Assembly: GCA_009712635.1 (NCBI GenBank)
Contig: WASS01000005.1
Location: 155,311-219,310, forward strand
DNA length: 64,000 bases
From: Hungatella sp.
GTDB lineage: Bacteria > Bacillota > Clostridia > Lachnospirales > Lachnospiraceae
Direction: 5' to 3'
Part shown: positions 28,760-38,685 of the stretch, in pieces
Numbering within the stretch: position 1 is the first letter of the stretch
How the letters are laid out: each line of letters begins with the position of its first letter
Program-made: the position numbers and the translations under genes
Notes under the pieces: generated by a model
The model's database searches: none
Seen by the model: only the letters and a program-made list of their open reading frames with translations
What the model was told of the DNA's origin: nothing

Positions 28760-31700
28760 ATGTCCCTTCAATTTATTTTGGGTGGATCCGGTTCCGGCAA
28801 AACCAGCCGTCTTTATACGGAATTGATCCGTCAGTCGGTGAATGAACCGGATACCCAGTATTTTGCCATCGTGCCGGAGCAGTTTACCATGCAGACCCAG
28901 AAGGAGATCGTCTCCCTGCACCCAAGCTTCGGAGTGATGAATATTGATATTGTCAGCTTTAAACGTCTTGCCTACCGCATCTTTGAGGAACTGGCAGTTG
29001 TAAATCCCCAGGTTCTTGATGATATGGGGAAATCCATGGTGCTTCGAAAGGTAGCCGCAGACAAGAAAAAAAGTCTTGTATTTTATAAAGAGCATTTGTC
29101 GAAAGCAGGGTTTATCTCCCAGTTAAAGTCCATGCTTTCCGAGCTTTACCAGTATGGAATTACTCCCGATATGCTAAAGGAGAAGATTCCGGAAAACTTA
29201 AGTCCTGTGCTGGCTCAGAAACTGTCGGATATTACTGTCGTTTATGAGGGATTTAAAGATTATATTGAAGGTAAGTTTATTACTTCAGAAGAGATATTAG
29301 ACGTTCTCTGCAACGTCCTTCCTAAGTCTGAACTGATCAAAAACAGTGTGATCACCTTAGATGGATATACGGGGTTCACCCCTGTCCAGTATCGGATTTT
29401 GGAATTGTTTTTCCGTTATAGTAAGAAAGTAATGATTACAGTGACCATGGATCCGGCAGTGAACATGAGCAGAAAGACCGGAGTTCAGGAGCTGTTTTAC
29501 ATGAGCCGCCAGATGATTAAAAAACTAAATGATCTTGCCATGGAGACAGGGATAAGCCGGGAAAAGGATATCCTTCTTACGGATCATCCCGCAGTCCGTT
29601 TTTTGAAAGACACAGATCATTCACCCTGCAGTCTGGATTTTCTGGAACAGAATCTCTATCGCTATACAGGAAGATCATTCAAAGGCAAGCCGGAATCAAT
29701 CCAATTGTATCAGACCCGCAATCCCTCGGAAGAGATTGCATTTGTAATACGCTCCATGGAAGAAAACATTAGAAAAAACGGGCTTCGATACAGGGATATG
29801 GCGGTTATAACAGGAAGCTTATCAAGCTATGCAAACGAGATGATTCACCAGTTTCAGTTAAACCACGTGCCGTTTTTTCTGGATGATAAAAAGAGCATAT
29901 TAAAAAATCCCATGGTGGAACTGATTCGTGCCGCCATCGAGATTGTTCAAAAGGATTTCTCCTATGAATCCGTGTTTCGCTACATAAGAACCGGGCTTGT
30001 TGTTTCACAGGATCAGATGGATCAGGCGGACAGGCTGGAAAATTACGTTATAGCCATGGGAATCAGAGGATTTAAAAAATGGAATGCTGAGTTTGAGGGC
30101 TGGTATAAGGGAGCCAGAGAGCTGAATCTTCTGGAATTAAATCAGTTTAAGGCAGAATTAATGGAACCTCTTAATCATCTGCGTGAAGAATTTAAAAGAG
30201 AAGATTCTACCGTAAAAACCATGACTGCAGCAGTGACTGCACTTTTAATGGAGACTGGCATTGAAGAAAAGATGCTTGATTTTGAGAAAAAGTTTCAGGA
30301 CATGGGGGAATTCGCCCTTGCCAAGGAATACGGTCAGGTTTATGGACTGGTTATGGATTTATTTGACCGCCTCGCCGGACTGTTAGGAGACGAGCATGTA
30401 AGCAGGAGAGAATACGGTGAGATTTTAGATGCCGGTTTTGCTGAGATTAAAGTTGGCGTAATTCCAGCTGCAGTGGACCGGGTTGTAGTGGGAGATATTA
30501 CAAGAACCCGTCTGGATCATATTAAGGTTCTTTATTTTGTAGGGGTCAACGATGGACTGGTTCCGGTAAAGAAAGAAAAAGGCAGCTTATTTACAGACAG
30601 GGAGAGAGAATTTTTATCTGTTCATGAAATAGAACTGGCTCCCACTTCCATGGAAGAAGGATTCCGGCAGAGATTTTATCTGTATCTGGCACTGACAAAG
30701 CCGGAGAAAGAGCTGGTGTTATCCTATGCAGCCATGGACGGAAGCGGGAAGAGCATGCGCCCTTCAACCTTAATCGGAGAATGTAAGAAGCTGTTTCCGG
30801 GATTAAAGGAACAGGCTCCGGGGGAAGCGGGTGTTCCTTTAAACTATCGTGAGGCAAAGAGCCAGCTGGCAGATGGTATGAGGGAGTGTGGTAAAAACGG
30901 AGGGGACTTAAGGCTTCTGGAACTGTTAAAAGCGTTTCTTTCCTCGCCGGATCACAAGGAGGAAGCCAGACAGCTGGTGGAGGCGGCTTTTTATGTATAT
31001 CAGCAAAAAGGCATTGGAAAAGCGGCTGCCAAGGCTCTTTACGGCTCCGTTATTAATGGAAGTGTGACCAGAATGGAGCAGTATGCTTCCTGCGCATATG
31101 CCCATTTCTTAAGTTACGGTCTGGAACTGATGGAACGCCAGGAATATGAGCTGGCTGCCATGGATATCGGTAATCTCTTTCATGATTCCATTGATTTGTG
31201 GTTTGCCCGGATGAAGGAGGAAGGCAGGGATTTTAAAACACTGACAGAAGAGGAACGAAAGACCATGGTACACGAATGTGTAACCAAAGTGACAGAGGAG
31301 TATGGCAACACCGTTTTAAAAAGCTCAGCAAGAAATGCCTACCTTGCAGGCAAGGTGGAGCGGATCACAGACAGAACGGTGTGGGCGCTTTCCGAGCAGC
31401 TGAAAAAAGGGGATTTTACTCCTGTTGGATTTGAAGTATCCTTTTCTGCAGACGATCATTTAAAAGCCATGAGACTGCCATTGTCTGGGGATGAGGCCGT
31501 TCATTTAAGGGGACGGATTGACCGCATGGACTTATGCGAGGATGAAGAGGCAGTTTACGTAAAGATTATTGACTACAAATCGGGAAGTACAGCATTTGAT
31601 TTAACTTCCCTTTATTATGGACTTCAGCTTCAGCTTGTGGTCTATATGGATGCGGCTCTGGAGATGGAAGAGAGGAAAAGACCGGATAAGCAGGTGATTC

Positions 31701-32227
31701 CTGCCGGAATCTTTTATTACAACATTAACGATCCGGTTGTGGACAAAGACGGTGAGATGACACAGGAAGAGATCTCAGGCAGAATTTTAAAGCAGCTTCG
31801 TATGAATGGTCTGGTTAACACCGATTTAAATGCAATTGCTCATCTGGATCATGAGATTGAATCAGAATCCGACGTAATTCCGGTTGCCATGAAGAATGGA
31901 ATCATTCAGGAGGCACGGTCTTCGGTAGCCGGAGGAAACCGTTTTTCAGCCTTGAGGCAGTACGTTCAGGAAACACTGAAGACGGAAGGCCGGGAGATTT
32001 TAGAAGGGGTGATTGATGTAAACCCCTATAAACAGGGGAATAAAACGGCTTGCGATTACTGCCCCTACCATGCAGTCTGCGGGTTTGATTTAAAGACACA
32101 GGGATACGGCTTCAGGAAATTCAAGGCTTTAAAATCCGAGGAAATATGGCCGGTTATCGAAGGAGAAGCAGAGGAAGGAGAAGAACATGGCAATCACCTG
32201 GACAGAGGAACAGAAAGCAGTCATTGA
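28760..32227 (+). CDS. addB: Helicase-nuclease AddAB subunit AddB
   Basis: AddAB processes double-strand DNA ends for RecA-dependent repair. The 1155-residue protein starts with the Walker A motif GGSGSGKT (residues 8-15). The C-terminal nuclease domain has an iron-sulfur cluster signature: C778, C1098, C1101 and C1107. Their spacing is identical to the cluster cysteines I recall for B. subtilis AddB. The nuclease motif includes VKIIDYKSGS. ATG 28760 is chosen after AAAGGAAG; the frame opens 27 bases earlier. The 3' end overlaps addA by 41 bp, implying translational coupling. Confidence 0.95.
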   Translation: MSLQFILGGSGSGKTSRLYTELIRQSVNEPDTQYFAIVPEQFTMQTQKEIVSLHPSFGVMNIDIVSFKRLAYRIFEELAVVNPQVLDDMGKSMVLRKVAADKKKSLVFYKEHLSKAGFISQLKSMLSELYQYGITPDMLKEKIPENLSPVLAQKLSDITVVYEGFKDYIEGKFITSEEILDVLCNVLPKSELIKNSVITLDGYTGFTPVQYRILELFFRYSKKVMITVTMDPAVNMSRKTGVQELFYMSRQMIKKLNDLAMETGISREKDILLTDHPAVRFLKDTDHSPCSLDFLEQNLYRYTGRSFKGKPESIQLYQTRNPSEEIAFVIRSMEENIRKNGLRYRDMAVITGSLSSYANEMIHQFQLNHVPFFLDDKKSILKNPMVELIRAAIEIVQKDFSYESVFRYIRTGLVVSQDQMDQADRLENYVIAMGIRGFKKWNAEFEGWYKGARELNLLELNQFKAELMEPLNHLREEFKREDSTVKTMTAAVTALLMETGIEEKMLDFEKKFQDMGEFALAKEYGQVYGLVMDLFDRLAGLLGDEHVSRREYGEILDAGFAEIKVGVIPAAVDRVVVGDITRTRLDHIKVLYFVGVNDGLVPVKKEKGSLFTDREREFLSVHEIELAPTSMEEGFRQRFYLYLALTKPEKELVLSYAAMDGSGKSMRPSTLIGECKKLFPGLKEQAPGEAGVPLNYREAKSQLADGMRECGKNGGDLRLLELLKAFLSSPDHKEEARQLVEAAFYVYQQKGIGKAAAKALYGSVINGSVTRMEQYASCAYAHFLSYGLELMERQEYELAAMDIGNLFHDSIDLWFARMKEEGRDFKTLTEEERKTMVHECVTKVTEEYGNTVLKSSARNAYLAGKVERITDRTVWALSEQLKKGDFTPVGFEVSFSADDHLKAMRLPLSGDEAVHLRGRIDRMDLCEDEEAVYVKIIDYKSGSTAFDLTSLYYGLQLQLVVYMDAALEMEERKRPDKQVIPAGIFYYNINDPVVDKDGEMTQEEISGRILKQLRMNGLVNTDLNAIAHLDHEIESESDVIPVAMKNGIIQEARSSVAGGNRFSALRQYVQETLKTEGREILEGVIDVNPYKQGNKTACDYCPYHAVCGFDLKTQGYGFRKFKALKSEEIWPVIEGEAEEGEEHGNHLDRGTESSH

Positions 32228-35200
32228 AAGCAGAAACAGAAATCTTCTGGTATCGGCAGCAGCCGGCAGCGGTAAAACAGCTGTTCTGGTGGAACGCATT
32301 ATCCGTATGATTACGGAGGGAGAGAATCCCCTTAAAATCGATCAGCTTCTTGTTATGACATTTACAAAGGCAGCAGCCGATGAGATGCGGGAGCGTGTCT
32401 TAAAGGCGGTGGATGAAAAACTGATGGAGCAGCCGGATAATGAGCACCTTCAGATGCAGGCAGCCATGATTCCCTATGCCCAGATTACTACCATAGACAG
32501 CTTCTGCCTGGGCATCATCAGAGAGCATTACAGCCGGTTAGACATTGACCCTGCTTTTCGTGTGGGAGATGAGGGAGAGCTGATTCTTCTACGGGGAGAT
32601 GTAATGAAGGAGATGCTGGAAGAATTTTACGAAGCAAAGGATCCTTCCTTTGAATGCTTTGTAGAGACCTATGCTTCCGGTAAGACAGACCGGGGAATTG
32701 AAGATTTTATTATGCAGGTATACCGTTTTTCCCAAAGTAATCCCTGGCCCGAAGAGTGGCTTGATAACTGCAGACAGGAGCTTACAGCCTGTGATATGAA
32801 ACACATGAAGGATACCGCCTGGATGAGGTTTCTGATGGAGGATGCTGCCCTGCTGCTTGAGGAGCTGTTGATCCAGACAGAAGCGGCCATGGAGATCTGC
32901 CAGGAGGAAAATGGACCGGAAGCTTATCTTCCCATGCTGGCAAGTGATGCAGCGATGCTTAAATCTCTTGGGGAAGCAGAGGATTACGAGTGCTTAAACA
33001 GCCGGCTGAAAGAGGTATCGTTTGTAAGACTTGCCTCTATACGAAGCAAGGACATCGATCAGGAAAAAAAGGCCGCTGTCACTGCAGTCAGGGACAGAGT
33101 GAAAAAGGGTATTGGAAAACTCTGCGATCTGTACTGCTTTGAATCTCCCGAAGAAGTGGGAGCCGATATGGAAGGGACGAAAGAAGCTGTTTTCATGCTT
33201 CTTCACCTGGCGGAAGAATATTCCCGCAGATACCAGGAGAAAAAGAAAGAACGCAACCTGGTGGATTTTAATGATCTGGAACATTATGCACTGGAGATTC
33301 TTTTAAAGGAAGAAGACGGAATCAGGGTTCCCACAGAAGCCGCTGACGAATTCAGCCGCCAGTTTGAGGAAATCCTGGTAGATGAATATCAGGACAGCAA
33401 TGAGGTACAGGAAGCACTGATCAACAGCATTTCGAGAGAACGGTTTGGCAGTCCCAATGTTTTCATGGTAGGAGATGTGAAGCAGAGTATCTACCAGTTC
33501 CGTCTGGCAAGACCGCAGCTGTTCTTAGACAAGTATCAGAGGTACTCCAGTGAGGAAGGAAGCTATCAGAAGATTGAGCTGCATCAGAATTTCCGAAGCA
33601 GAGAGTCAGTGCTTACCAGCATCAATGAGGTATTTTATCAGATTATGACAAAAAATCTGGGAAATATCCGTTATACAAAGGAGACGGCACTTCACCCCGG
33701 AGCTGTTTTTCAGGAATCAGAAGGCCGTGCAGGAGAGAAGACGGAGCTGCTTCTGATTCATGGTTCTTCCGAACAGTTAAAACAGCTTGACGAAGATAGT
33801 GCAGATTATACTGGCAGGGAAGCGGAGGCAAAGGTAATTGCTTCAAAAATCAGGGAACTGACAGATCCGGATAGCGGACTTCTTGTCTTTGATAAAAATC
33901 TGGAACAGACAGGAGGATACCGGATCTGCCAATACTCTGATATTGTTATTTTATTAAGAAGCTTAAGCGGCTGGGCAGAGGAATTTGTCAATATTTTGAT
34001 GAATGAGGGGATTCCTGCCCATGCAGAGCGTAAAACAGGATATTTTTCCGCTTCAGAAGTGGAGACAGTCCTTTCCATGCTGAATATTATTGATAATCCC
34101 ATGCAGGATATTCCCCTGGCTGCAGTCTTTAAATCTCCCATAGCAGGAATTGCCGATCAGGAGATGGCCCATCTGCTGGCTGTGTGGAAAAATGCTGCAA
34201 AGAAGGGACAGGACCGTGGAATTTACGGAGCGTGGCAGCACTATTTAAAGGAGTATGAAGAGAGGGAAGATGAAAGTGCTCCTGAGCTTTATGAGAAGCT
34301 GCTAAGATTCACCCGGGAGCTTTCTCATTACAGGGAAAAAGCCGCCTATCTGTCCATTCATGAGCTGCTTTATGATATATATGAAGAAACTGGGTATTTT
34401 GACTACGTTTCCGCCATGCCTGGAGGAGAGGTGCGAAGAGCCAACCTTGCCATGCTGGTGGAAAAGGCGGCTGCCTATGAACAGACCAGTTACAGGGGGC
34501 TGTTCCACTTTATCCGGTATATTGAAAATCTGAAAAAATATGATACGGATTTTGGGGAAGCCTCTCTTCTGGGAGAAGAGAATACGGTTCGTGTTATGAG
34601 TATTCACAAGAGCAAGGGTCTGGAGTTCCCAGTTGTATTTCTGGCCGGAATGGGAAAAAAATTCAACAAACAGGATGCTTACGGAAAACTTCTCATCGAT
34701 CCTGATCTGGGAATTGGTACCGATTATATGGATCTGGAAAGAAGGATCAAGGCACCTACCTTAAAGAAACACGTTTTAAAGAGAAAAACGGAACTAAGCG
34801 CCCTTGGAGAAGAACTTCGTGTCCTTTACGTTGCCATGACAAGGGCTAAGGAAAAGCTTATCATGACTGGGTTAGACCGGTATCTGGATAAAAAATTTGA
34901 GCGTTATGCAACCGTAATGAGAGCTCAGGGCCAAATCCCATTTTCCTTCCTCTCCGGGGCGGATTCTTACTTAGACTGGCTTTTAATGAGCCTGTCTGGT
35001 AAATATTCTCCTGCAGGTATATTGTCTGAAGACGGGCAGGATACCGGAAATTTAATTATGAAGGAGCTGACAGTTTCCGGTCTTGTTATGGGGGAAATGA
35101 ACCGACAGGTAAGCAAGAAACTGACGAAAGAAAGTTTCCTGAGACTGGATACAAAAATAAGCTATGACCAGGATTTTGAAACAGGCTTAAAGGAGGCACT

Positions 35201-35876
35201 TTCCTACTATTATCCTTACGAAGAGGACATAAGACTCCATACCAAGCTTACTGTTTCAGAACTGAAAAAGCAGGGGCAGTACTTAGACGAAGAAGAAAGT
35301 GATTTTCTTCCAACAATTCCTGCTTTTTTAAGAGAGGAAATAGAAGAAGAAAAGACGGGAGGCGTCCGCCGGGGTACAGCCTATCACCGCGCTCTGGAAC
35401 TTCTGGATTTTTCAAAGGTGAAGACGGCACAGGACTTAACTCTGGCGCTGGAGAATCTTAAAAGCGATGGCCGGCTAAGCGAAGAAAGCTTTGCGTTGCT
35501 TTCCATTTCCCAGCTCCTGGCATTTATAAAATCACCGTTAGGAAAGCGTCTGGCAGCAGCCCAGGAGAAAGGTCTGTTAAAGCGGGAACAGCAGTTTGTA
35601 ATCGGGATTCCTGCAAGGGAGATGGATGTGGCCGATTCTGACGAACGCATCCTCATTCAGGGAATCATTGACGCTTATATGGAAGAAGAGGGGCAGCTGG
35701 TTTTAGTGGATTATAAAACAGACTTTTTGAAAGAAGGGCAGGAATCCGTCCTTACAGACCGTTATGGAATCCAGATGGAATATTACAGGCGGGCTCTGGA
35801 GCAGATTACAGGGAAAAAGGTGAAGGAGAGGATTATCTATTCCTTTGCACTGAAGAAAGAAGTAGTCATAAACTGA
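32187..35876 (+). CDS. addA: Helicase-nuclease AddAB subunit AddA
   Basis: UvrD-type 3'-5' helicase with a C-terminal RecB-like nuclease, 1229 residues. Walker A is SAAAGSGKTA (K30), the DEYQD Walker B box is near residue 397, the GDVKQSIYQFR motif is near 429, and the helicase motif VMSIHKSKGLEFPVV is near 803. The nuclease motif VLVDYKTDF lies near residue 1173. GAAGGAGAAG precedes ATG 32187 inside addB. selD begins 32 bp downstream without an obvious terminator, so read-through into the selenium genes is possible. Confidence 0.96.
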   Translation: MAITWTEEQKAVIESRNRNLLVSAAAGSGKTAVLVERIIRMITEGENPLKIDQLLVMTFTKAAADEMRERVLKAVDEKLMEQPDNEHLQMQAAMIPYAQITTIDSFCLGIIREHYSRLDIDPAFRVGDEGELILLRGDVMKEMLEEFYEAKDPSFECFVETYASGKTDRGIEDFIMQVYRFSQSNPWPEEWLDNCRQELTACDMKHMKDTAWMRFLMEDAALLLEELLIQTEAAMEICQEENGPEAYLPMLASDAAMLKSLGEAEDYECLNSRLKEVSFVRLASIRSKDIDQEKKAAVTAVRDRVKKGIGKLCDLYCFESPEEVGADMEGTKEAVFMLLHLAEEYSRRYQEKKKERNLVDFNDLEHYALEILLKEEDGIRVPTEAADEFSRQFEEILVDEYQDSNEVQEALINSISRERFGSPNVFMVGDVKQSIYQFRLARPQLFLDKYQRYSSEEGSYQKIELHQNFRSRESVLTSINEVFYQIMTKNLGNIRYTKETALHPGAVFQESEGRAGEKTELLLIHGSSEQLKQLDEDSADYTGREAEAKVIASKIRELTDPDSGLLVFDKNLEQTGGYRICQYSDIVILLRSLSGWAEEFVNILMNEGIPAHAERKTGYFSASEVETVLSMLNIIDNPMQDIPLAAVFKSPIAGIADQEMAHLLAVWKNAAKKGQDRGIYGAWQHYLKEYEEREDESAPELYEKLLRFTRELSHYREKAAYLSIHELLYDIYEETGYFDYVSAMPGGEVRRANLAMLVEKAAAYEQTSYRGLFHFIRYIENLKKYDTDFGEASLLGEENTVRVMSIHKSKGLEFPVVFLAGMGKKFNKQDAYGKLLIDPDLGIGTDYMDLERRIKAPTLKKHVLKRKTELSALGEELRVLYVAMTRAKEKLIMTGLDRYLDKKFERYATVMRAQGQIPFSFLSGADSYLDWLLMSLSGKYSPAGILSEDGQDTGNLIMKELTVSGLVMGEMNRQVSKKLTKESFLRLDTKISYDQDFETGLKEALSYYYPYEEDIRLHTKLTVSELKKQGQYLDEEESDFLPTIPAFLREEIEEEKTGGVRRGTAYHRALELLDFSKVKTAQDLTLALENLKSDGRLSEESFALLSISQLLAFIKSPLGKRLAAAQEKGLLKREQQFVIGIPAREMDVADSDERILIQGIIDAYMEEEGQLVLVDYKTDFLKEGQESVLTDRYGIQMEYYRRALEQITGKKVKERIIYSFALKKEVVIN

Positions 35877-35908
35877 CCACAAAATGAGTAGAATGGAGAT
35901 GGTGCTAT

Positions 35909-36964
35909 ATGATACCTGACAGTGAAGTAAGATTAACCCAGATGACGAAAACAGCCGGTTGTGCCGCGAAAATCGGTCCGGGAACTTTGGCTGGAATTCT
36001 GGAACATTTACCGAAGTTTCATGACCCCAGTCTTCTGGTTGGAATTGAAACCTCTGACGATGGTGCAATTTATAAGGTAAGTGAGGAACTGGCACTGATT
36101 CAGACCCTGGATTTTTTTACACCAGTGGTTGATGATCCCTATACATTCGGCCAGATCGCTGCTGCCAATGCCCTCAGTGATATTTATGCCATGGGGGGAG
36201 AACCCAAAGTTGCTTTAAACATTGTGGCGTGGCCCAACTGCTTAAATCCGGCAATTCTGGGGAGGATATTAGAAGGCGGTGCGTCAAAGGTTTTAGAGGC
36301 AGGTGCTGTACTGGCAGGAGGCCATTCCATTCAGGATGAGGAACCAAAGTATGGGCTTAGTGTGACGGGATTTGTCCACCCGGATAAGGTTTTTAAAAAC
36401 TGCGAAGCCAGGCCGGGAGACATTTTAATTCTTACAAAACCCCTTGGTACCGGTATTGTAAATACAGCGGTAAAGGCTGATTTAGCTTCACAGGAGGCAA
36501 AAGAAGAAGTGATAAAGGTTATGACTTCTTTAAACCGTAAGGCAAAACAGGTGATCGAACGGTATGATGTTCACAGCTGCACCGATGTAACGGGTTTTGG
36601 TCTGGCTGGGCATGCTGTTGAGATGGCTGAGGGAAGCGGAGTGACCCTTGTTATTTCCGTCAAAGATCTTCCTGTACAAAAGGAGGCCTTTGAGCTTGCA
36701 AGAATGGGCCTGGTGCCGGAAGGGGCTTATAAAAACCGCACCTATACCAGTGATCATGTGGATTACGCAGATACAGAGGAATGTATGATTGATATATTCT
36801 GTGATCCCCAGACTTCGGGAGGATTTTTGATCAGCGTATCCAGGGAAGACGGAGAGCAGATTATGAAGGATTTTGCACAGGTGGACATGGAGACAACATG
36901 CAGGATTATTGGTGAAGTTACGAAGAAGCAGGAAAAATCAGTAAAACTGAGGAACCATTTATGA
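35909..36964 (+). CDS. selD: Selenide, water dikinase SelD
   Basis: Makes selenophosphate from selenide and ATP. The 351-residue protein has the catalytic pair C18 and K21 in TAGCAAKIGPGTL; the codon for residue 18 is TGT (Cys), so this is not a selenocysteine-containing form. The Gly-rich nucleotide region (EAGAVLAGGHSI) and the CTDVTGFGLAGH motif are present. No selA, selB, tRNA-Sec or ybbB/selU lies in the window. The following genes (cysteine desulfurase, DUF3343) and the Mo-hydroxylase cluster indicate use in selenium-dependent molybdenum hydroxylase maturation. The stop overlaps the next start (ATGA). Confidence 0.96.
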   Translation: MIPDSEVRLTQMTKTAGCAAKIGPGTLAGILEHLPKFHDPSLLVGIETSDDGAIYKVSEELALIQTLDFFTPVVDDPYTFGQIAAANALSDIYAMGGEPKVALNIVAWPNCLNPAILGRILEGGASKVLEAGAVLAGGHSIQDEEPKYGLSVTGFVHPDKVFKNCEARPGDILILTKPLGTGIVNTAVKADLASQEAKEEVIKVMTSLNRKAKQVIERYDVHSCTDVTGFGLAGHAVEMAEGSGVTLVISVKDLPVQKEAFELARMGLVPEGAYKNRTYTSDHVDYADTEECMIDIFCDPQTSGGFLISVSREDGEQIMKDFAQVDMETTCRIIGEVTKKQEKSVKLRNHL

Positions 36965-38106
36965 TTTATCTGGATAATGCAGCCACTTCTCTGCAAAAGC
37001 CTGAGGAAGTGGGGAAGGCAGTAGCCGACGCCATACTTCATATGGGAAATCCGGGCAGAGGAATTCACGGCGCTTCCCTTGATGCAGCCAGGATGATATA
37101 TGATACCCGAAGTCTGATATCCCGGCTGTTTCATGCAAAAAGCCCCAGCCAGGTGGCATTTACGGCAAATTCTACAGAGAGTCTGAACCTGGCAGTGGAA
37201 GGGATTTTTCGTCCGGGAGATCATGTGATTACCACCATGATGGAACACAATTCCGTGCTTCGTCCTCTTTACCGTATGGAAGAAAAAGGGGTGGAGCTTA
37301 CCATTTTGCCTGCAGATAAACAAGGCTGCATCAATTATGAGGATTTTGAGCGTGCATTTAAGAGTAATACAAGAGCCGTTGTATGTACCCATGCTTCTAA
37401 TTTAACTGGAAATGTCAATGACTTGGAGAAGATTGGGAGAATTTGTAAAAAGCTTGGAATCTTATTCCTTTTGGATGCTTCACAGACAGCCGGAGTATTT
37501 GATATTGATATGGAAGAAACAGGAATTGATGTCGTCTGCTTTACGGGACACAAGGGATTGTTAGGTCCTCAGGGAACGGGAGGAATCTGTGTTCGGGAAG
37601 GGCTTGACATTCAGCCGCTGGTTGTAGGCGGAAGCGGAGTGCAAAGCTACTTAAGAACACAGCCGGAGCAGATGCCGGAGCGTCTGGAAGCAGGTACATT
37701 AAACTGCCATGGCTTGGCAGGGCTTCATGCAGCACTCCTCTATATCGGTCAGACGGGGATGGAGTATATCCGTAAGCGGGAACAGTATTTGATGAGACGG
37801 TTTTATGAAGGAGTAAAGGATATTCCAGGCGTCACGGTTTACGGGGATTTTTCCTTAGAGAGCCTTGATAAGCGGGCACCTGTTGTCGCTTTAAATATAG
37901 GGGATTACGATTCCGGAGAGGTGGCGGACGAACTGGCAGTTTCTTATGAGATCTATGCAAGAGCAGGTGCACATTGTGCTCCTCTGATGCATCAGGCGCT
38001 GGGAACCGAAAAGCAGGGGGCAGTACGGTTTTCCATGTCTCACTTTAATACAGAAGAGGAAATTGATCAGGCAGTAAAGGCAGTCAGAGAATTGAGCAGG
38101 CATTGA
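36961..38106 (+). CDS. Cysteine desulfurase of the SelD/Mo-hydroxylase type
   Basis: PLP enzyme of aminotransferase class V that mobilises sulfur, or selenium, from cysteine or selenocysteine. The 381-residue protein has the PLP lysine K198 in FTGHKGLLGPQG and the persulfide or perselenide cysteine C339 in AGAHCAPLMHQALG, with a short SufS-like loop. The start overlaps the selD stop by four bases. This particular desulfurase subfamily is known as a genomic companion of orphan selD and selenium-dependent molybdenum hydroxylases. Its likely role is delivering selenium toward SelD or the Mo cofactor. Confidence 0.9.
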   Translation: MIYLDNAATSLQKPEEVGKAVADAILHMGNPGRGIHGASLDAARMIYDTRSLISRLFHAKSPSQVAFTANSTESLNLAVEGIFRPGDHVITTMMEHNSVLRPLYRMEEKGVELTILPADKQGCINYEDFERAFKSNTRAVVCTHASNLTGNVNDLEKIGRICKKLGILFLLDASQTAGVFDIDMEETGIDVVCFTGHKGLLGPQGTGGICVREGLDIQPLVVGGSGVQSYLRTQPEQMPERLEAGTLNCHGLAGLHAALLYIGQTGMEYIRKREQYLMRRFYEGVKDIPGVTVYGDFSLESLDKRAPVVALNIGDYDSGEVADELAVSYEIYARAGAHCAPLMHQALGTEKQGAVRFSMSHFNTEEEIDQAVKAVRELSRH

Positions 38107-38117
38107 CAGGAGACAGG

Positions 38118-38354
38118 ATGAGGCAGAAAGAGTTAAAGACTGTAGTGACATTTCATACCGTTACGGAAGCGATTGCCATGGAGACAGCATGTATGAAAGA
38201 AGAGATTCCGGGAAGAATTATTCCGGTACCAAGAGAGATTAAGGCAGGCTGCGGACTTTCCTGGGCGATGCCGGCTGATTGGGTGGGAAACATCAGCCAA
38301 TGGATGGAAAAGAAAGATCTTTCCTGGGAATCTGTAGGGGAGTACTTCATTTAG
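38118..38354 (+). CDS. DUF3343 putative Se/S carrier-like protein
   Basis: The 78-residue protein has the DUF3343 pattern: an N-terminal beta strand (LKTVVTFHTVTEAIAME), a PGRIIPVPREI strand and a conserved cysteine C45 in KAGCGLSWAM. A second Cys (C25) is present. The family is annotated as putative selenium/sulfur carriers by genomic association; a biochemical role is not established to my knowledge. ATG 38118 follows AGGAG by five bases. The frame opens at TTG 38103, which would overlap that site. It ends the selD-desulfurase-DUF3343 operon. Confidence 0.88.
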   Translation: MRQKELKTVVTFHTVTEAIAMETACMKEEIPGRIIPVPREIKAGCGLSWAMPADWVGNISQWMEKKDLSWESVGEYFI

Positions 38355-38400
38355 AGTTTGAAATTCTGGATATACTATTAGCAGAAGAAAATAGTCGGAA

Positions 38401-38433
38401 AAATGCTGTATTAATATAGAAAAGACAGCATTT
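38401..38433 (+). terminator. Weak terminator-like hairpin after the selD operon
   Basis: AAATGCTGT (38401-38409) pairs with ACAGCATTT (38425-38433). The T-run is short, so full termination is doubtful. Confidence 0.4.
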
Positions 38434-38463
38434 AAAGACAAATGATTTAAAACAAAATTGGCA

Positions 38464-38493
38464 TTGACAAATAGTTTTACAATATGTTATAGT
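38464..38493 (+). promoter_or_regulatory. Promoter of the guanine riboswitch-guaD-pbuG operon
   Basis: TTGACA (38464-38469), 18 bp, TATAGT (38488-38493). The predicted start near 38500 places the riboswitch at the 5' end of a leader of about 250 nt. Confidence 0.8.
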
Positions 38494-38538
38494 CAACCTG
38501 TCAGAGGTCACAAAATTTGTTAAGTATCAGTATTCAAG

Positions 38539-38605
38539 AAACTTATATATGCTCATAATTGGATGAGTGTTTCTACCAACTACCGTAATAGTTGTCTATA
38601 AGTTT
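38539..38605 (+). ncRNA. Guanine-class purine riboswitch aptamer
   Basis: P1 is AAACTTA (38539-38545) with TAAGTTT (38599-38605). P2 is CTCAT with ATGAG, capped by a loop of AATTGG. J2/3 is the conserved TTTCTACC, and P3 is CAACTA with TAGTTG around a CCGTAA loop. J3/1 is TCTA, and its C (38596) is the specificity base: C selects guanine or hypoxanthine, while U would select adenine. The downstream gene is guanine deaminase. All conserved core segments of the xpt-type aptamer are present. Confidence 0.93.
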
Positions 38606-38685
38606 CCTCGTGATGGGAAGGCGGCTTATTTAGCTGTGCTATTTGTGTTCACGTTTGGAGCGACAGAATGAGACGGTAGTTTTTT
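38578..38685 (+). terminator. Candidate riboswitch-controlled terminator using the aptamer's P3 strand
   Basis: ACGGTAGTT (38673-38681), running into six Ts (38680-38685), is a perfect 9-nt complement of AACTACCGT (38578-38586). The latter is the 5' strand and loop of P3. Between the arms CGTGA (38609-38613) pairs with TCACG (38649-38653) and TCC with GGA, closing an inner hairpin. The terminator and a folded aptamer cannot coexist. Ligand binding would therefore favour read-through into guaD. Confidence 0.6.

Noticed and set aside
35960..35962. Possible selenocysteine codon in SelD
   Set aside because: The catalytic position is TGT (Cys18). No in-frame TGA is needed and no SECIS-like element was sought or seen.
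36763..37392. 209-codon minus-strand frame across selD and the desulfurase
   Set aside because: Both plus-strand genes are strongly supported. The antisense frame has no family features or upstream signals.
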